Assembly (NCBI RefSeq): GCF_040222815.1
Contig: NZ_JAVKCH010000057.1
Location: forward strand, 434,001 to 498,000
Length of the DNA: 64,000 nucleotides
Direction of reading: 5' to 3'
Source of the DNA: Imperialibacter sp040222815
GTDB taxonomy: Bacteria > Bacteroidota > Bacteroidia > Cytophagales > Cyclobacteriaceae
Shown in pieces: positions 35,358-44,115 of the stretch. Both the position numbers and the translations under genes were made by a program. The stretch's first letter is position 1. Each line of letters begins with the position of its first letter. Under the pieces are notes generated by a model that saw only the letters and a list, made by a program, of their open reading frames with translations, did not search any database and had not been told where the DNA came from.

Positions 35358-36812
35358 CTAAGCAATAATTTCTTTAACGACCTTCCCGGCCACATCTGTC
35401 AACCGATACCTTCTTCCCAGGTGCTTGTATATCAGCTTCTCGTGATCGAGCCCCATTTGGTTAAGCACGGTGGCATGAAAATCGTTGACATGAACGGGGT
35501 TTTCGGTGATATTATAACCAAACTCGTCGGTTTCTCCGTAGACCATCCCTGGTTTTATGCCGCCGCCTGCCATCCAGATAGTGAAGCAGCGGGGGTGGTG
35601 GTCACGGCCGTAGTTGTCGCCGGTCAACTTACCCTGGCAGTAATTGGTTCGGCCAAATTCCCCACCCCAAATCACAAGTGTTTCGTCGAGCAGGCCTCTT
35701 TGCCTCAGATCCATCACCAGTGCGGCAGACGATTGGTCCACATCTTTGCACTGGCCAACAATTTGGCCTGGCAGGTTATCGTGGGCATCCCATCCCTGGT
35801 GGTAGAGCTGCACAAACCGAACGCCGCCTTCGCTGAGCTTGCGGGCTAACAAGCAGTTGGCCGCATAGGTACCAGGCACCATGCATTCGGGGCCGTACAT
35901 TTTCACGATGGACTCTGGCTCATTTTTTAGGTCGGTAAGCTCCGGCACGGAAGTCTGCATGCGGTAGGCCAACTCGTATTGTTGGATTTTAGCAGCAATC
36001 TCCGGATCGCCAAACTCTTCGTAGTTTTCCTGATTCAACGCTGCCAGGTGGTCGAGCATTTTTCTTCGCTCTGCCCGATCCATTCCCTCAGGGTTGTTGA
36101 GGTACAAAACCGGATCGTCACCACTTGAGAATTGTACGCCTTGATGGACGGAGTCGAGGAAGCCGTTGGTCCAAAGCTTTGAGTAGACTCCCTGCCCGTT
36201 CCCTTTTCCTTTGGAAAGCAAAACGCAGAAAGCGGGGAGGTTTTTGTTTTCACTTCCTAACCCGTAACTCAGCCATGCTCCCATGCTTGGGCGGTTGCCG
36301 ACCTGAGCGCCGGTCTGGAAAAAGGTGAGTGCCGGGTCGTGGTTGATGGCCTCGGTATAAATGCTTTTTACGAAGCAGAGCTCGTCGGCTATGCTGGCGG
36401 TGTGGGGCAGCAAGTCGCTGATCCAGGCACGAGACTGGCCGTATTGTTTAAAGTCGAAAATTGTTCCTGCCAGGGGAAATTTGGACTGCCCGGACGTCAT
36501 GCCTGTCAATCGCTGACCCTGACGAATCGACTCTGGCAAGTCTTCCCCGTGCATTTTTTGCAGCATGGGCTTATAGTCGAACAAGTCAAGCTGCGAGGGA
36601 GCTCCATTTTGGAAGAGGTAAATAATCCGCTTCGCCTTTGGGGCAAAATGCGGGAGTTGGGCGAATATTTCTTCTTCCGGACTAGCTCCTCCTTTGAATA
36701 AATCAGGAATCAGCAGTGAGCCCAGTGCAGCACTACCAATACCGAGACTTAGCTTCGAAAGAAATTTTCGCCTGTTTTGATTTAAGCCGTTTTCCAGTTG
36801 TTCTTTTTCCAT
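35358..36812 (-). CDS. DUF1501 family TAT-exported protein
   Basis: This 484-residue protein has a twin-arginine signal (NRRKFLSKLSLG near residues 14-25) and a DUF1501 domain, which has an alkaline-phosphatase/sulfatase-like fold. DUF1501 genes almost always sit beside DUF1549/DUF1553 genes, especially in Planctomycetes, as here (3 bp away). The function of the pair is unknown. Segments such as WGGEFGRT and the terminal YRLTDVAG fit the family. Confidence 0.9.
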   Translation of the reverse strand: MEKEQLENGLNQNRRKFLSKLSLGIGSAALGSLLIPDLFKGGASPEEEIFAQLPHFAPKAKRIIYLFQNGAPSQLDLFDYKPMLQKMHGEDLPESIRQGQRLTGMTSGQSKFPLAGTIFDFKQYGQSRAWISDLLPHTASIADELCFVKSIYTEAINHDPALTFFQTGAQVGNRPSMGAWLSYGLGSENKNLPAFCVLLSKGKGNGQGVYSKLWTNGFLDSVHQGVQFSSGDDPVLYLNNPEGMDRAERRKMLDHLAALNQENYEEFGDPEIAAKIQQYELAYRMQTSVPELTDLKNEPESIVKMYGPECMVPGTYAANCLLARKLSEGGVRFVQLYHQGWDAHDNLPGQIVGQCKDVDQSSAALVMDLRQRGLLDETLVIWGGEFGRTNYCQGKLTGDNYGRDHHPRCFTIWMAGGGIKPGMVYGETDEFGYNITENPVHVNDFHATVLNQMGLDHEKLIYKHLGRRYRLTDVAGKVVKEIIA

Positions 36813-36815
36813 GGC

Positions 36816-39134
36816 TTATGTCTTTGTAATGGATTCCTCCATGTTGTAAATCAGTTGAATCACGTTGGCCAATGCCGCTGCCTCACTTTTTTCCACTTCC
36901 AAATGAGGGTATTCACCCACATCCAGCACCTCCGAAGGGTCGATCGCCTGGCTTTTGTAAATGCCAAGTTGTTCTGAAAAATAACTATTCAACAAATCCT
37001 TCTCAGACTCCTTCGGCACCCGGCACACAATCATCCTAAAAGCTTTTGTGATTTTATCTTCGCTACCCGACTGCTCTTCGACCAGCTTTTCGGCCAATAC
37101 CCTAGATGCCTCCAGCATTGTGGGGTCATTCATCATCACCAGTGCCTGCAAAGGTGTGTTGGTTTGAGGCCTTTTCACCTCGCACTGGTCTCTGTTGCTA
37201 CCGTCAAATATCATCAATGCGGGAGGAGGCAGTGTAAGTTTGATAAATGTGTACATACCCCGGCGATACAAGTCCTCGCCATGGTCTTGCTGGTAAGTAG
37301 CCAGCACACCCCTGCCGGAAGTAGCAGCTTCCCAAAGGCCATCGGGCTGATAGGCCTTTACACTTGGGCCACCTATTTTATTCACCAAAAGCCCACTGCT
37401 AGCCAGGATCAGGTCTTTTACAAACTCAGCGGGCAACCGGAAGCGAGGCCCGTGGCTGAGGTAGATATTGTCGGGATCGATGGCCAGCTTTTCTTTCGAT
37501 ACACTGCTCGATTGCATATAGGTAGCGGACGTCACAATTTGTTTGACAAGGTACTTAATGTCCCAGTTGTTTTCCATGAAGTCGACCGCCAGCCAGTCGA
37601 GCAGTTCTGGGTGTGACGGTAAATCACCCTGCATACCAAAGTCGCCGGCGGTTTTCACAATCCCCTGGCCGAAGATCATTTGCCAAACCTGGTTCACAAA
37701 TACCCTGGCGGTCAAAGGATTGCTTTTATCAACCGTCCACTTGGCCAGACCAAGGCGGTTTCTTGGGTAGGCGGTAGTGTCAAAACCCATGACTTCTGAT
37801 AAAGGCTGCGCCTTCACCTCATCGGTAGGTGAATCGTATTGCCCACGGTTGAGCACGTAGGTTTTGCGCAGGGTGTCAAGCTCGTCCATCACCGACACCA
37901 TCATGGTGTCCTTTTCCAGCTGTCTGATAAATGAAAGTACTCCATCAAGATCGGCTGTTGTTATTTCAAGCCTCGGTGCCTTGGCTGGTTTCGAAACAGA
38001 TATGTCGCCCTCGTAGCCCACTTCAGGTGTGTTGTTGAAGAAGGCAAACATTCTAAAATAGTCCTTCTGCGAAATGGGGTCGTATTTGTGGTCGTGACAC
38101 TGGGCGCATTCCACGGTGAGGCCAAGTATGCCTTTGCTGAAAGTCTTTGTTTTGTCAAGGATGTATTCGACCCGATACTCTTCGTCGATTACACCACCCT
38201 CCTCTGTGTATTTGTGATTTCTTAGAAAACCGGTAGCAAGGATTTTCTCTTTATCGGCATCGGGAAGCATGTCTCCAGCCAACTGCCAGGTAAGAAACTT
38301 ATCGTAGGGTAGGTTATTGTTGAAGGCGTGGATCACCCAGTCACGCCAGGGCCATTGGGTGCGGATATTGTCGTCCTGATAGCCGTAGGAATCTGAGTAG
38401 CGGCCAACGTCCAACCAGTGAACAGCCATTCTTTCGCCGAAAGCGGGCGTGTTGATGAGCTCTTCCACCACTTTTTCATAGGCATTTTCACTTTCGTCAG
38501 CCATAAAGCGGTCCATGAGATCAAGCGAAGGAGGCAGGCCTGTGAGATCTAATGAAACCCTTTTAAGTAGTCTTTCTTTGTCGGCTCCTTCGGTGGGTTT
38601 CAAACCTTTCTCTTCCATTTTTTTGACGACGAAAAGGTCAAGGTCGTTTTTTGGCCACTCATCGTTTTTTACTTTGGGAAGAGGCGCTTTTTTGGGGGGG
38701 ATAAACGACCATAGCTTCTCAAACTTGGCACCCTGCTTGATCCATTTCTTCACCAGCTCAATTTCGTTCTCTGTTAGCAAGGGAAGATGTGACTCCGGTG
38801 ATGGCATTTGGTAGGCGGGGTCGGCCGATGAAATACGTTTTACCAATTCAGATTCTTCAGGTTTCCCCGGCACGATGGCAAATTTTCCTTTGCTCTCTTT
38901 CAGCTCAGCAAAGGCAAGTTCCGGAATATCGAGCCTCAGGCCTGCTTTCACTTTGTTTTTGTCGGGGCCGTGGCAGGCGAAGCACCTATCGCTCATCAAC
39001 GGCCGTATATGAAAATTGTAGCTGACGGTTTCGGGCAGGCCTCCTGAAGATGTCGAGTCGCTGCATCCAGGCATGGAAATAATTAATCCCGCAAAGGCAA
39101 TGGACAGAAGCCCGGTGATGAGCCTGGTATACAT
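36816..39134 (-). CDS. PSD1/DUF1549-DUF1553 cytochrome c lipoprotein
   Basis: This 772-residue lipoprotein (Cys24) has an N-terminal planctomycete cytochrome C domain with heme motif CFACH (51-55), followed by DUF1549 and DUF1553. I start at the ATG at 39134; a TTG two codons earlier is possible. Such proteins are very frequent in Planctomycetes and Verrucomicrobia and are thought to work with DUF1501 partners in oxidising or using complex organics, without a known reaction. It is the first gene of the minus-strand operon, and its promoter should lie at about 39140-39260. Confidence 0.9.
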   Translation of the reverse strand: MYTRLITGLLSIAFAGLIISMPGCSDSTSSGGLPETVSYNFHIRPLMSDRCFACHGPDKNKVKAGLRLDIPELAFAELKESKGKFAIVPGKPEESELVKRISSADPAYQMPSPESHLPLLTENEIELVKKWIKQGAKFEKLWSFIPPKKAPLPKVKNDEWPKNDLDLFVVKKMEEKGLKPTEGADKERLLKRVSLDLTGLPPSLDLMDRFMADESENAYEKVVEELINTPAFGERMAVHWLDVGRYSDSYGYQDDNIRTQWPWRDWVIHAFNNNLPYDKFLTWQLAGDMLPDADKEKILATGFLRNHKYTEEGGVIDEEYRVEYILDKTKTFSKGILGLTVECAQCHDHKYDPISQKDYFRMFAFFNNTPEVGYEGDISVSKPAKAPRLEITTADLDGVLSFIRQLEKDTMMVSVMDELDTLRKTYVLNRGQYDSPTDEVKAQPLSEVMGFDTTAYPRNRLGLAKWTVDKSNPLTARVFVNQVWQMIFGQGIVKTAGDFGMQGDLPSHPELLDWLAVDFMENNWDIKYLVKQIVTSATYMQSSSVSKEKLAIDPDNIYLSHGPRFRLPAEFVKDLILASSGLLVNKIGGPSVKAYQPDGLWEAATSGRGVLATYQQDHGEDLYRRGMYTFIKLTLPPPALMIFDGSNRDQCEVKRPQTNTPLQALVMMNDPTMLEASRVLAEKLVEEQSGSEDKITKAFRMIVCRVPKESEKDLLNSYFSEQLGIYKSQAIDPSEVLDVGEYPHLEVEKSEAAALANVIQLIYNMEESITKT

Positions 39135-39269
39135 GTTCAAGTAGGGTTATGTAAAATCAAAATTTAAGAAGGTTTGGCAAGGATAACAATGTAATGTATA
39201 AGAATAAACTAAGATGGTCGCAGGAAGGATGCCAGTATTTGTGAACGGTTAGCTTGGGCGATGAGGTTA

Positions 39270-39618
39270 TTAAAACTCCTTAGTAAGTATTTCTTCCATC
39301 ATTTCTTTCAAGCCGGGCAATATCTCCGTGGTGGTATCCCAGATCACCCTCATTTCCACGGCGTGGTATTCGTGAAGTATAAAGTTTCTGAACGACTTTA
39401 CCTTGTACCACGGGTAATCATATTTTTCTAAAACACTTGAATCAATACTTGCCGTTGCCTCACCTATGATTGTGTACTGATTAAAGGCAAGCGTCGATTG
39501 TCTTTGCGTCGGCCAAAAAGCTGTCGACAGAATGCTTTTGACAGTACAGTTGAATGCGGTCTATGGCTTGGATCACATGCTCCAGTCGCTCTTTGCTAGT
39601 TGGTTTACACGGCTTCAT
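39270..39618 (-). pseudogene. hepT: HepT-like HEPN toxin, frameshifted (or +1 programmed frameshift)
   Basis: Hand translation from the ATG at 39616-39618 gives a HepT (DUF86) start running to FLADAKTIDACL, then a TAA at 39481-39483. Reading one base further, the frame resumes with NQYTIIGEA and runs to a stop at 39270-39272, giving the normal 116 residues. The RNase motif RNFILHEY (RX4HXY, at 39366-39389) lies after the break, so the zero-frame product lacks it. The break sits at CTT TAA. This may be an inactivating insertion, a sequencing error, or a slippery stop like the CUU UGA site in prfB. The start overlaps the antitoxin gene by 14 bp. Confidence 0.78.
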
Positions 39619-40201
39619 AAATCAATTGCATTTCATTCTCTATACTTTTTTTCAAGGCAGGCCTTATACCGTTGAGCATTACCACGTCCACTTTTTTTCC
39701 CACCGCCTTTTCCAGCTGTTCCCGAATCTCAGCGATATCAAACAGCGTGAATTTTATTTCTTGCGGCACATCAATCAACACATCGATATCGCTTTGAGGG
39801 CCATCATCCGCTCTGGCAAATGAACCAAATATCCAGGCCCTGTCTATTTGTGAAAAAGCCCTCATGACCGATTTTAGCTTACTGATGGTTTGGCTTCGTT
39901 CGGATTTTTCTGCTGCTCGATAAAGCACCTGGTCTTCTGCTGCGTGTAGCGCCTTAAGTGCCAGGTCATCATCTTGCACCTCGTAAAGCACTTTATCTGA
40001 CAGCCAGGCAATGAGCAGCTTCTCCTTGTTTGTGTTAAAAAACTCAGCCAGCTTTTCCACCAGTTCCCTTTTGGGCTTCCGTTGGCCCCGCTCTATTTTA
40101 CTGAGAACGGCCTGATCAATGTCGAGGAAGGCCGCCACCTTACGCAGCGGGATATTAGCCTCTTCCCGACTTTTTTTAATAATGGAACCAAAACTGTTCA
40201 C
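39605..40201 (-). CDS. XRE-HTH / MntA-like nucleotidyltransferase antitoxin
   Basis: This 198-residue protein has an N-terminal XRE helix-turn-helix (about residues 5-60) and a C-terminal minimal nucleotidyltransferase domain with the motif GSX10DXD (Gly126, Ser127, Asp138, Asp140). In the HepT/MntA system the transferase silences HepT by adding AMP to the tyrosine of RX4HXY. The added DNA-binding domain would let the antitoxin repress its own operon, and an inverted repeat lies just upstream. It is followed by the overlapping hepT reading frame. Confidence 0.87.
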   Translation of the reverse strand: MNSFGSIIKKSREEANIPLRKVAAFLDIDQAVLSKIERGQRKPKRELVEKLAEFFNTNKEKLLIAWLSDKVLYEVQDDDLALKALHAAEDQVLYRAAEKSERSQTISKLKSVMRAFSQIDRAWIFGSFARADDGPQSDIDVLIDVPQEIKFTLFDIAEIREQLEKAVGKKVDVVMLNGIRPALKKSIENEMQLIYEAV

Positions 40202-40212
40202 GGCGATGTCGC

Positions 40213-40231
40213 TTTGACATTTTTTGTCAAA
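40213..40231. promoter_or_regulatory. Inverted-repeat operator candidate of the toxin-antitoxin operon
   Basis: TTTGACA and TGTCAAA form perfect 7-bp arms around TTTTT, 11 bp before the antitoxin start. This suits autoregulation by its XRE domain. Confidence 0.5.
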
Positions 40232-40353
40232 ACAATCTTAGTCATTTTTTGGAACATTTTCAATTGATAGTGTGAAAACCCACAAGGAGCCCTGCCATCA
40301 GTACACCATACTGGTCAAACTTATCTGACAATAGCCCCTGGATGCCCTATAAG

Positions 40354-42540
40354 TTATTCTCCTACAGTAGCCGCAGGAGCCTCGGGGTGTTTCACATACC
40401 TTTCAAAAAATTCAATAAACCGGCCGAGCCTATCCATCATCCGCAGCGGATTGCCGCTTCTGCTGAGCTCATGCCCTTCACCCGGATAGCGTACATACTC
40501 TACCGGCCGATCCAGCGCTTTGAGGCTTTTGTACATCATTTCCGACTGGATAGTACCCGTTCTCAGATCCTGATCCGAGTGCATGATAAGCAGAGGTGTC
40601 GTGATTTGGTCGATGAAGGTAATAGGTGAGTTGGCATCAAGGATTTCCTGCACGCCGTCTTCCCATGGGTAGCCGAAATGTGTAGGCACCAGCCGCCAGG
40701 CATTGCCTTCTCCCATAAAGGTAGTGAGATCGTATACACCTCTTTGGGCATTCGCTGCTTTGAAACGTTTGTCTTGTGTTACCAGCCAGGCCACCATGTA
40801 ACCAGCATAGCTGCCTCCTGTTACAAATAGCTGGTCGGTATCCATCCAGCTGTTTTTGGAAGTAGCGTCATCCAATGCTGCCAGAATGTCGTTGGCAGGC
40901 CCGTGGCCCCAGTCTCTGTAGTTGCCTTTTTTAAACGCATCGCCGTAGCCGCCACTACCCCGTGGGTTACTGAAAACCACGCCATAGCCCCAGCTGGCCA
41001 GTAGCTGAAATTCATGCCACATACTGAGTCCCGACGGCCCCCACATGGCAGAAGGCCCACCATGGATTTCCAGTACCGTCGGATATTTGGTTCCTTGTTT
41101 GAAGCCAACGGGTTGCATCACCCAATACTGTACTTTTACGCCGTCGGGTCGGGTGACCCAGTATTCGGAAACGGGAGTGACGATTTTGTCCTTCAGCCAA
41201 TCCGAGTTGAAATGTGTTAACGCTGTTAAAGCACCGCTCTTCATGTCCATGCTATATACTTCCAGAGGGTTATTGAAGTCGGTAATGGTCATGATGATTT
41301 TTTTGCCTGCAAGCGCAAAGTCATTGATGCCTTTGTCTCCTTCCAAAAGGGTAACGATTTCGCCTTTCTTCAGGTCGTAGCTGTACAAAGGAATGTCGCC
41401 TTCGGACGAGGCAGTAAAATAGATTTTTTTGTTATCCGGAGAAAAGACCGGCCCACCAGCGTCTCTGTCAAACTCTGCTGTAATCATTTTTGCACCGCTG
41501 CCGTCGGTGTTGACAAGCCCCAGGTCATTTTGAGTAGCATGCCTGTTTACATCATCTCGCATGTAAAACATTACGGACTTTCCGTCGGGAGAGAACTGAG
41601 GATTGCCTAAGGAAAAACCCTCCATATGAAGGAAGGAGGTGGCCGCACCTGAAGCAGCGTCGATTTTCCAAAGGTCAGAGTAGCTTTGTTTGTCGGGCTC
41701 CACTTTGTAAGACACCGAAGTGCAAACAATGGTTTTTCCATCGGGTGACCAGTCGCCACCGCCAAAATCCTGGAAACCTTTGGTGAGTTGACGGGCTTTT
41801 TCGGTGTCAAGCGATTGAATAAACAAATGCCGGTACTTCATTTCTGGGTTCAGTCCCTGTTCCGCCTGGAAATCCTGATTCACAAATACCCGTGGGTTTT
41901 TGTCGACGGCATTTTTGGCCAGCCATGCCCGAAGTTCTTCAAGGTCGCCGTCCGGTGTAGACTTGATGTCCTTTTTCTCTTCGTCTTTTAGCGCCTTCCA
42001 GTTGGGTTCGTCTTTGAATGCCCTTCCTGGTCTTTCATAAGCCCAGGTTGGAGTGCCTTCGGTGTCCCAGTCGGGGATGGACGACGAAAAGAGAATAGAT
42101 TTTCCGTCGGGAGCCCAGCGAGGAGCAGAAGCACCATGTTTGGCGGAAGTCAGAGGATAAGCTTCGCCGCCGGTTAACGGCAGAATCCATATTTGCGACT
42201 TTCCGTCGTCGGATCGAACAAAGGCAATTTTTTCACCATCTGGAGCCCAGGTAGGCTGTGAGTCGCTCTTTTTTCCGAACGTAAGCTGAATGGGTTCTCC
42301 ACCTTTTTCAACATCGAGCACGTAAAGGTTGTGGCTGTAGAAATAGTCTTCTCCTTTTTGATCTCTTTTGGTCACCACCATCACCGCTTTTTTAGCGTCG
42401 GGAGACACTTCTAATTGTGAGGAGGTCACAATTTTCATAAGGTCAGAAGTGACGATAGGTTTTTTTCCGCTTTGCGCTTCTGCCCAATGGATGAGCAGGA
42501 CAGAGGCCAGCAGCAACAGGTAGTTGAGTCTTTTTTGCAT
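40354..42540 (-). CDS. Exported S9 family prolyl-oligopeptidase-type peptidase
   Basis: This 728-residue protein has a signal peptide (ending HWAEAQ) and an N-terminal seven-bladed propeller with repeats such as WAPDGKSILF and FSPDNKKIYF. Its alpha/beta-hydrolase domain has the nucleophile Ser in GGSYAGYM (about residue 575), the Asp in SDQDLRTG (about 655) and the His in GEGHELS (about 688). It resembles acylaminoacyl-peptidases and DPP-IV-type enzymes that cleave short peptides in the periplasm. It is not clearly in an operon: the toxin-antitoxin pair lies downstream and MaoC is divergent. Confidence 0.92.
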   Translation of the reverse strand: MQKRLNYLLLLASVLLIHWAEAQSGKKPIVTSDLMKIVTSSQLEVSPDAKKAVMVVTKRDQKGEDYFYSHNLYVLDVEKGGEPIQLTFGKKSDSQPTWAPDGEKIAFVRSDDGKSQIWILPLTGGEAYPLTSAKHGASAPRWAPDGKSILFSSSIPDWDTEGTPTWAYERPGRAFKDEPNWKALKDEEKKDIKSTPDGDLEELRAWLAKNAVDKNPRVFVNQDFQAEQGLNPEMKYRHLFIQSLDTEKARQLTKGFQDFGGGDWSPDGKTIVCTSVSYKVEPDKQSYSDLWKIDAASGAATSFLHMEGFSLGNPQFSPDGKSVMFYMRDDVNRHATQNDLGLVNTDGSGAKMITAEFDRDAGGPVFSPDNKKIYFTASSEGDIPLYSYDLKKGEIVTLLEGDKGINDFALAGKKIIMTITDFNNPLEVYSMDMKSGALTALTHFNSDWLKDKIVTPVSEYWVTRPDGVKVQYWVMQPVGFKQGTKYPTVLEIHGGPSAMWGPSGLSMWHEFQLLASWGYGVVFSNPRGSGGYGDAFKKGNYRDWGHGPANDILAALDDATSKNSWMDTDQLFVTGGSYAGYMVAWLVTQDKRFKAANAQRGVYDLTTFMGEGNAWRLVPTHFGYPWEDGVQEILDANSPITFIDQITTPLLIMHSDQDLRTGTIQSEMMYKSLKALDRPVEYVRYPGEGHELSRSGNPLRMMDRLGRFIEFFERYVKHPEAPAATVGE

Positions 42541-42679
42541 GACTGATTGGTTTTCGGGTTAATGCGGGAAGAACAACATAAATGGTTTTTGATTCAAGGA
42601 ATAATCCGTTGGTGGTGAAAACTTGTTGTGCGGAGGCAGTTGCGAAAAAGCCCTTATATTTAAGCCAAACAATATCACC

Positions 42680-43084
42680 ATGCTAAAAGTCGGAGATACC
42701 TACGAAATGCCCTTTTCACTTACCCAGGAGCAGGTAAATGCCTTTGCCGAGCTAAGTGGCGACAAAAACCCCGTGCACATCGATGCGGCGTTTGCTGCCA
42801 ACACCTCTTTTAAGAAACCCATTGTCCACGGTATTTTCAGTGCAGCCATTTTCTCCAGGATATTGGGCACCATTTTTCCTGGCGATGGCACCATCTATCT
42901 CGGTCAAACACTGCAATTCAAAAGGCCGGTGTATCCGGGTGAAGACTACCAGGCAAAAGTAGAAGTTGTAAGTCTCGACGGGAGAAACTCAGCCACCATT
43001 GCCACTATGCTGACGCACAAATCCTCTGGAAAAGCCGTTATTGAAGGCGAAGCCAAAGTGATGCACAAAGAATTAATTCCGTAA
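42680..43084 (+). CDS. MaoC-like (R)-specific enoyl-CoA hydratase
   Basis: This 134-residue hot-dog-fold protein has the catalytic Asp/His region SGDKNPVHIDAAF and PIVHGIFSA, typical of (R)-hydratases such as PhaJ. It would hydrate trans-2-enoyl-CoA to (R)-3-hydroxyacyl-CoA, linking fatty-acid metabolism to polyester or membrane lipid routes. I start at the ATG at 42680; an earlier frame start adds a non-conserved tail. It is divergent from the S9 peptidase and its stop is 2 bp from the stop of the convergent next gene. Confidence 0.88.
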   Translation: MLKVGDTYEMPFSLTQEQVNAFAELSGDKNPVHIDAAFAANTSFKKPIVHGIFSAAIFSRILGTIFPGDGTIYLGQTLQFKRPVYPGEDYQAKVEVVSLDGRNSATIATMLTHKSSGKAVIEGEAKVMHKELIP

Positions 43085-43086
43085 GC

Positions 43087-43440
43087 TCAGGGCTTAACGA
43101 TTTCCCAGGTGATAGAATACCGGGCGATTTGCTTGGGGTCGGCTAGCTGCATGTCGGTTGTGTAGGGCCCGCCTGGCTTGTCAATAAGCATGCTGATTTT
43201 TCCCATGTAATCGTTGGGGCTAAGGTAATCGTAGTCCCATACCTCCAAATCAACCTTTTCGTTCACTTTGAACCCGTCGATTACATGATCAACTTCCAGT
43301 GATTCGGCCTTCATGCGGTACCACTTTTCATCTACAGGCCATACTTTCTTTTTGTTGATCACCAGAAAGACCTCGTCACCATCGTTTTCTTCATAAAAGT
43401 AGCAATGAATGTTGATGATTCTGATAGATAGAGCTTCCAT
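43087..43440 (-). CDS. Small C2-domain-like protein
   Basis: This is a 117-residue protein without a signal peptide. The stretch VDLEVWDYDYLSPNDYMGKI (about residues 62-81) resembles the Ca2+-binding loop of C2 domains (D-x-D followed by D-x-x-G), and the whole chain would suit a single beta-sandwich. C2-like domains are rare as free-standing bacterial proteins. It is 20 bp after the TerB-like gene on the same strand, so the two are probably cotranscribed. Confidence 0.6.
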   Translation of the reverse strand: MEALSIRIINIHCYFYEENDGDEVFLVINKKKVWPVDEKWYRMKAESLEVDHVIDGFKVNEKVDLEVWDYDYLSPNDYMGKISMLIDKPGGPYTTDMQLADPKQIARYSITWEIVKP

Positions 43441-43460
43441 AGGTTAGCTGGATGTTGAGG

Positions 43461-43916
43461 TTAAAGAATTGTTTGTCGGAGTTTGTCGGCAGCCCGTTCC
43501 ATTTCAACAAGGGCCTCCATAGCCATTACTGTCTCTTTATTTACCTTTAGAATTCGGGCACACTCATCTACGCTTTCTCGCTCTTTGTCAGAAAAATCCC
43601 CATCAGCATAAGACATCCTGATGGCGTCGTAGAGCATCAGTTTGCTATAGTTGGCTATTTGATTAGGGTTGAGTCGTTGGAAAATCTCGCCAAGGTCAGC
43701 ATTTTCCCAGTCGAACTCTTCCCAGGCAGCAATGAGGTCGGTGCCTACCTTCAAAGACTGCCCAAGGTCTTCGGTAAGCCAGTCCATTTCGGGGTCCGAT
43801 ACATCCCCATCAGCTCCGGCAATAGTGAGCAGCGCAAAGCCATAGTCCTTCCAGTATTTCTTCGGCACGATGCTCATACCGTAGAAGGTAGGTGATATTG
43901 TCAAAAATTCGTTCAT
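43461..43916 (-). CDS. TerB-like helical protein
   Basis: This 151-residue, all-helical acidic protein has two copies of a TerB-type signature: GADGDVSDPEMDW (about residues 34-46) and YADGDFSDKERES (about 104-116). TerB/DjlA-like domains may bind metal and have been tied to tellurite resistance and membrane stress, but their activity is unclear. No other ter genes are present. It precedes the C2-like gene on the same strand and is divergent from the DUF4301 gene. Confidence 0.65.
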   Translation of the reverse strand: MNEFLTISPTFYGMSIVPKKYWKDYGFALLTIAGADGDVSDPEMDWLTEDLGQSLKVGTDLIAAWEEFDWENADLGEIFQRLNPNQIANYSKLMLYDAIRMSYADGDFSDKERESVDECARILKVNKETVMAMEALVEMERAADKLRQTIL

Positions 43917-44066
43917 GATGGAGACATATGCTTTAGGTAGACAAATTACGAAGACTTTTGATTTTTACGAATTAACATTTTTTAAAGTGTAACACCCTAC
44001 GTCGAATAACTCAAAGGAGCTTATAGTAAGAATTCTTATCCATTTTAACCTTGGATTTATCGACCC

Positions 44067-44087
44067 CTTCACCTTAATTAGGTGAAG
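44067..44087. promoter_or_regulatory. Inverted repeat upstream of the DUF4301 gene
   Basis: CTTCACCT and AGGTGAAG form perfect 8-bp arms around TAATT, 28 bp before the start. It could be an operator or a 5' stem-loop in the message. Confidence 0.4.
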
Positions 44088-44115
44088 CTAATTGCCGACT
44101 TAAACGACATACGAA

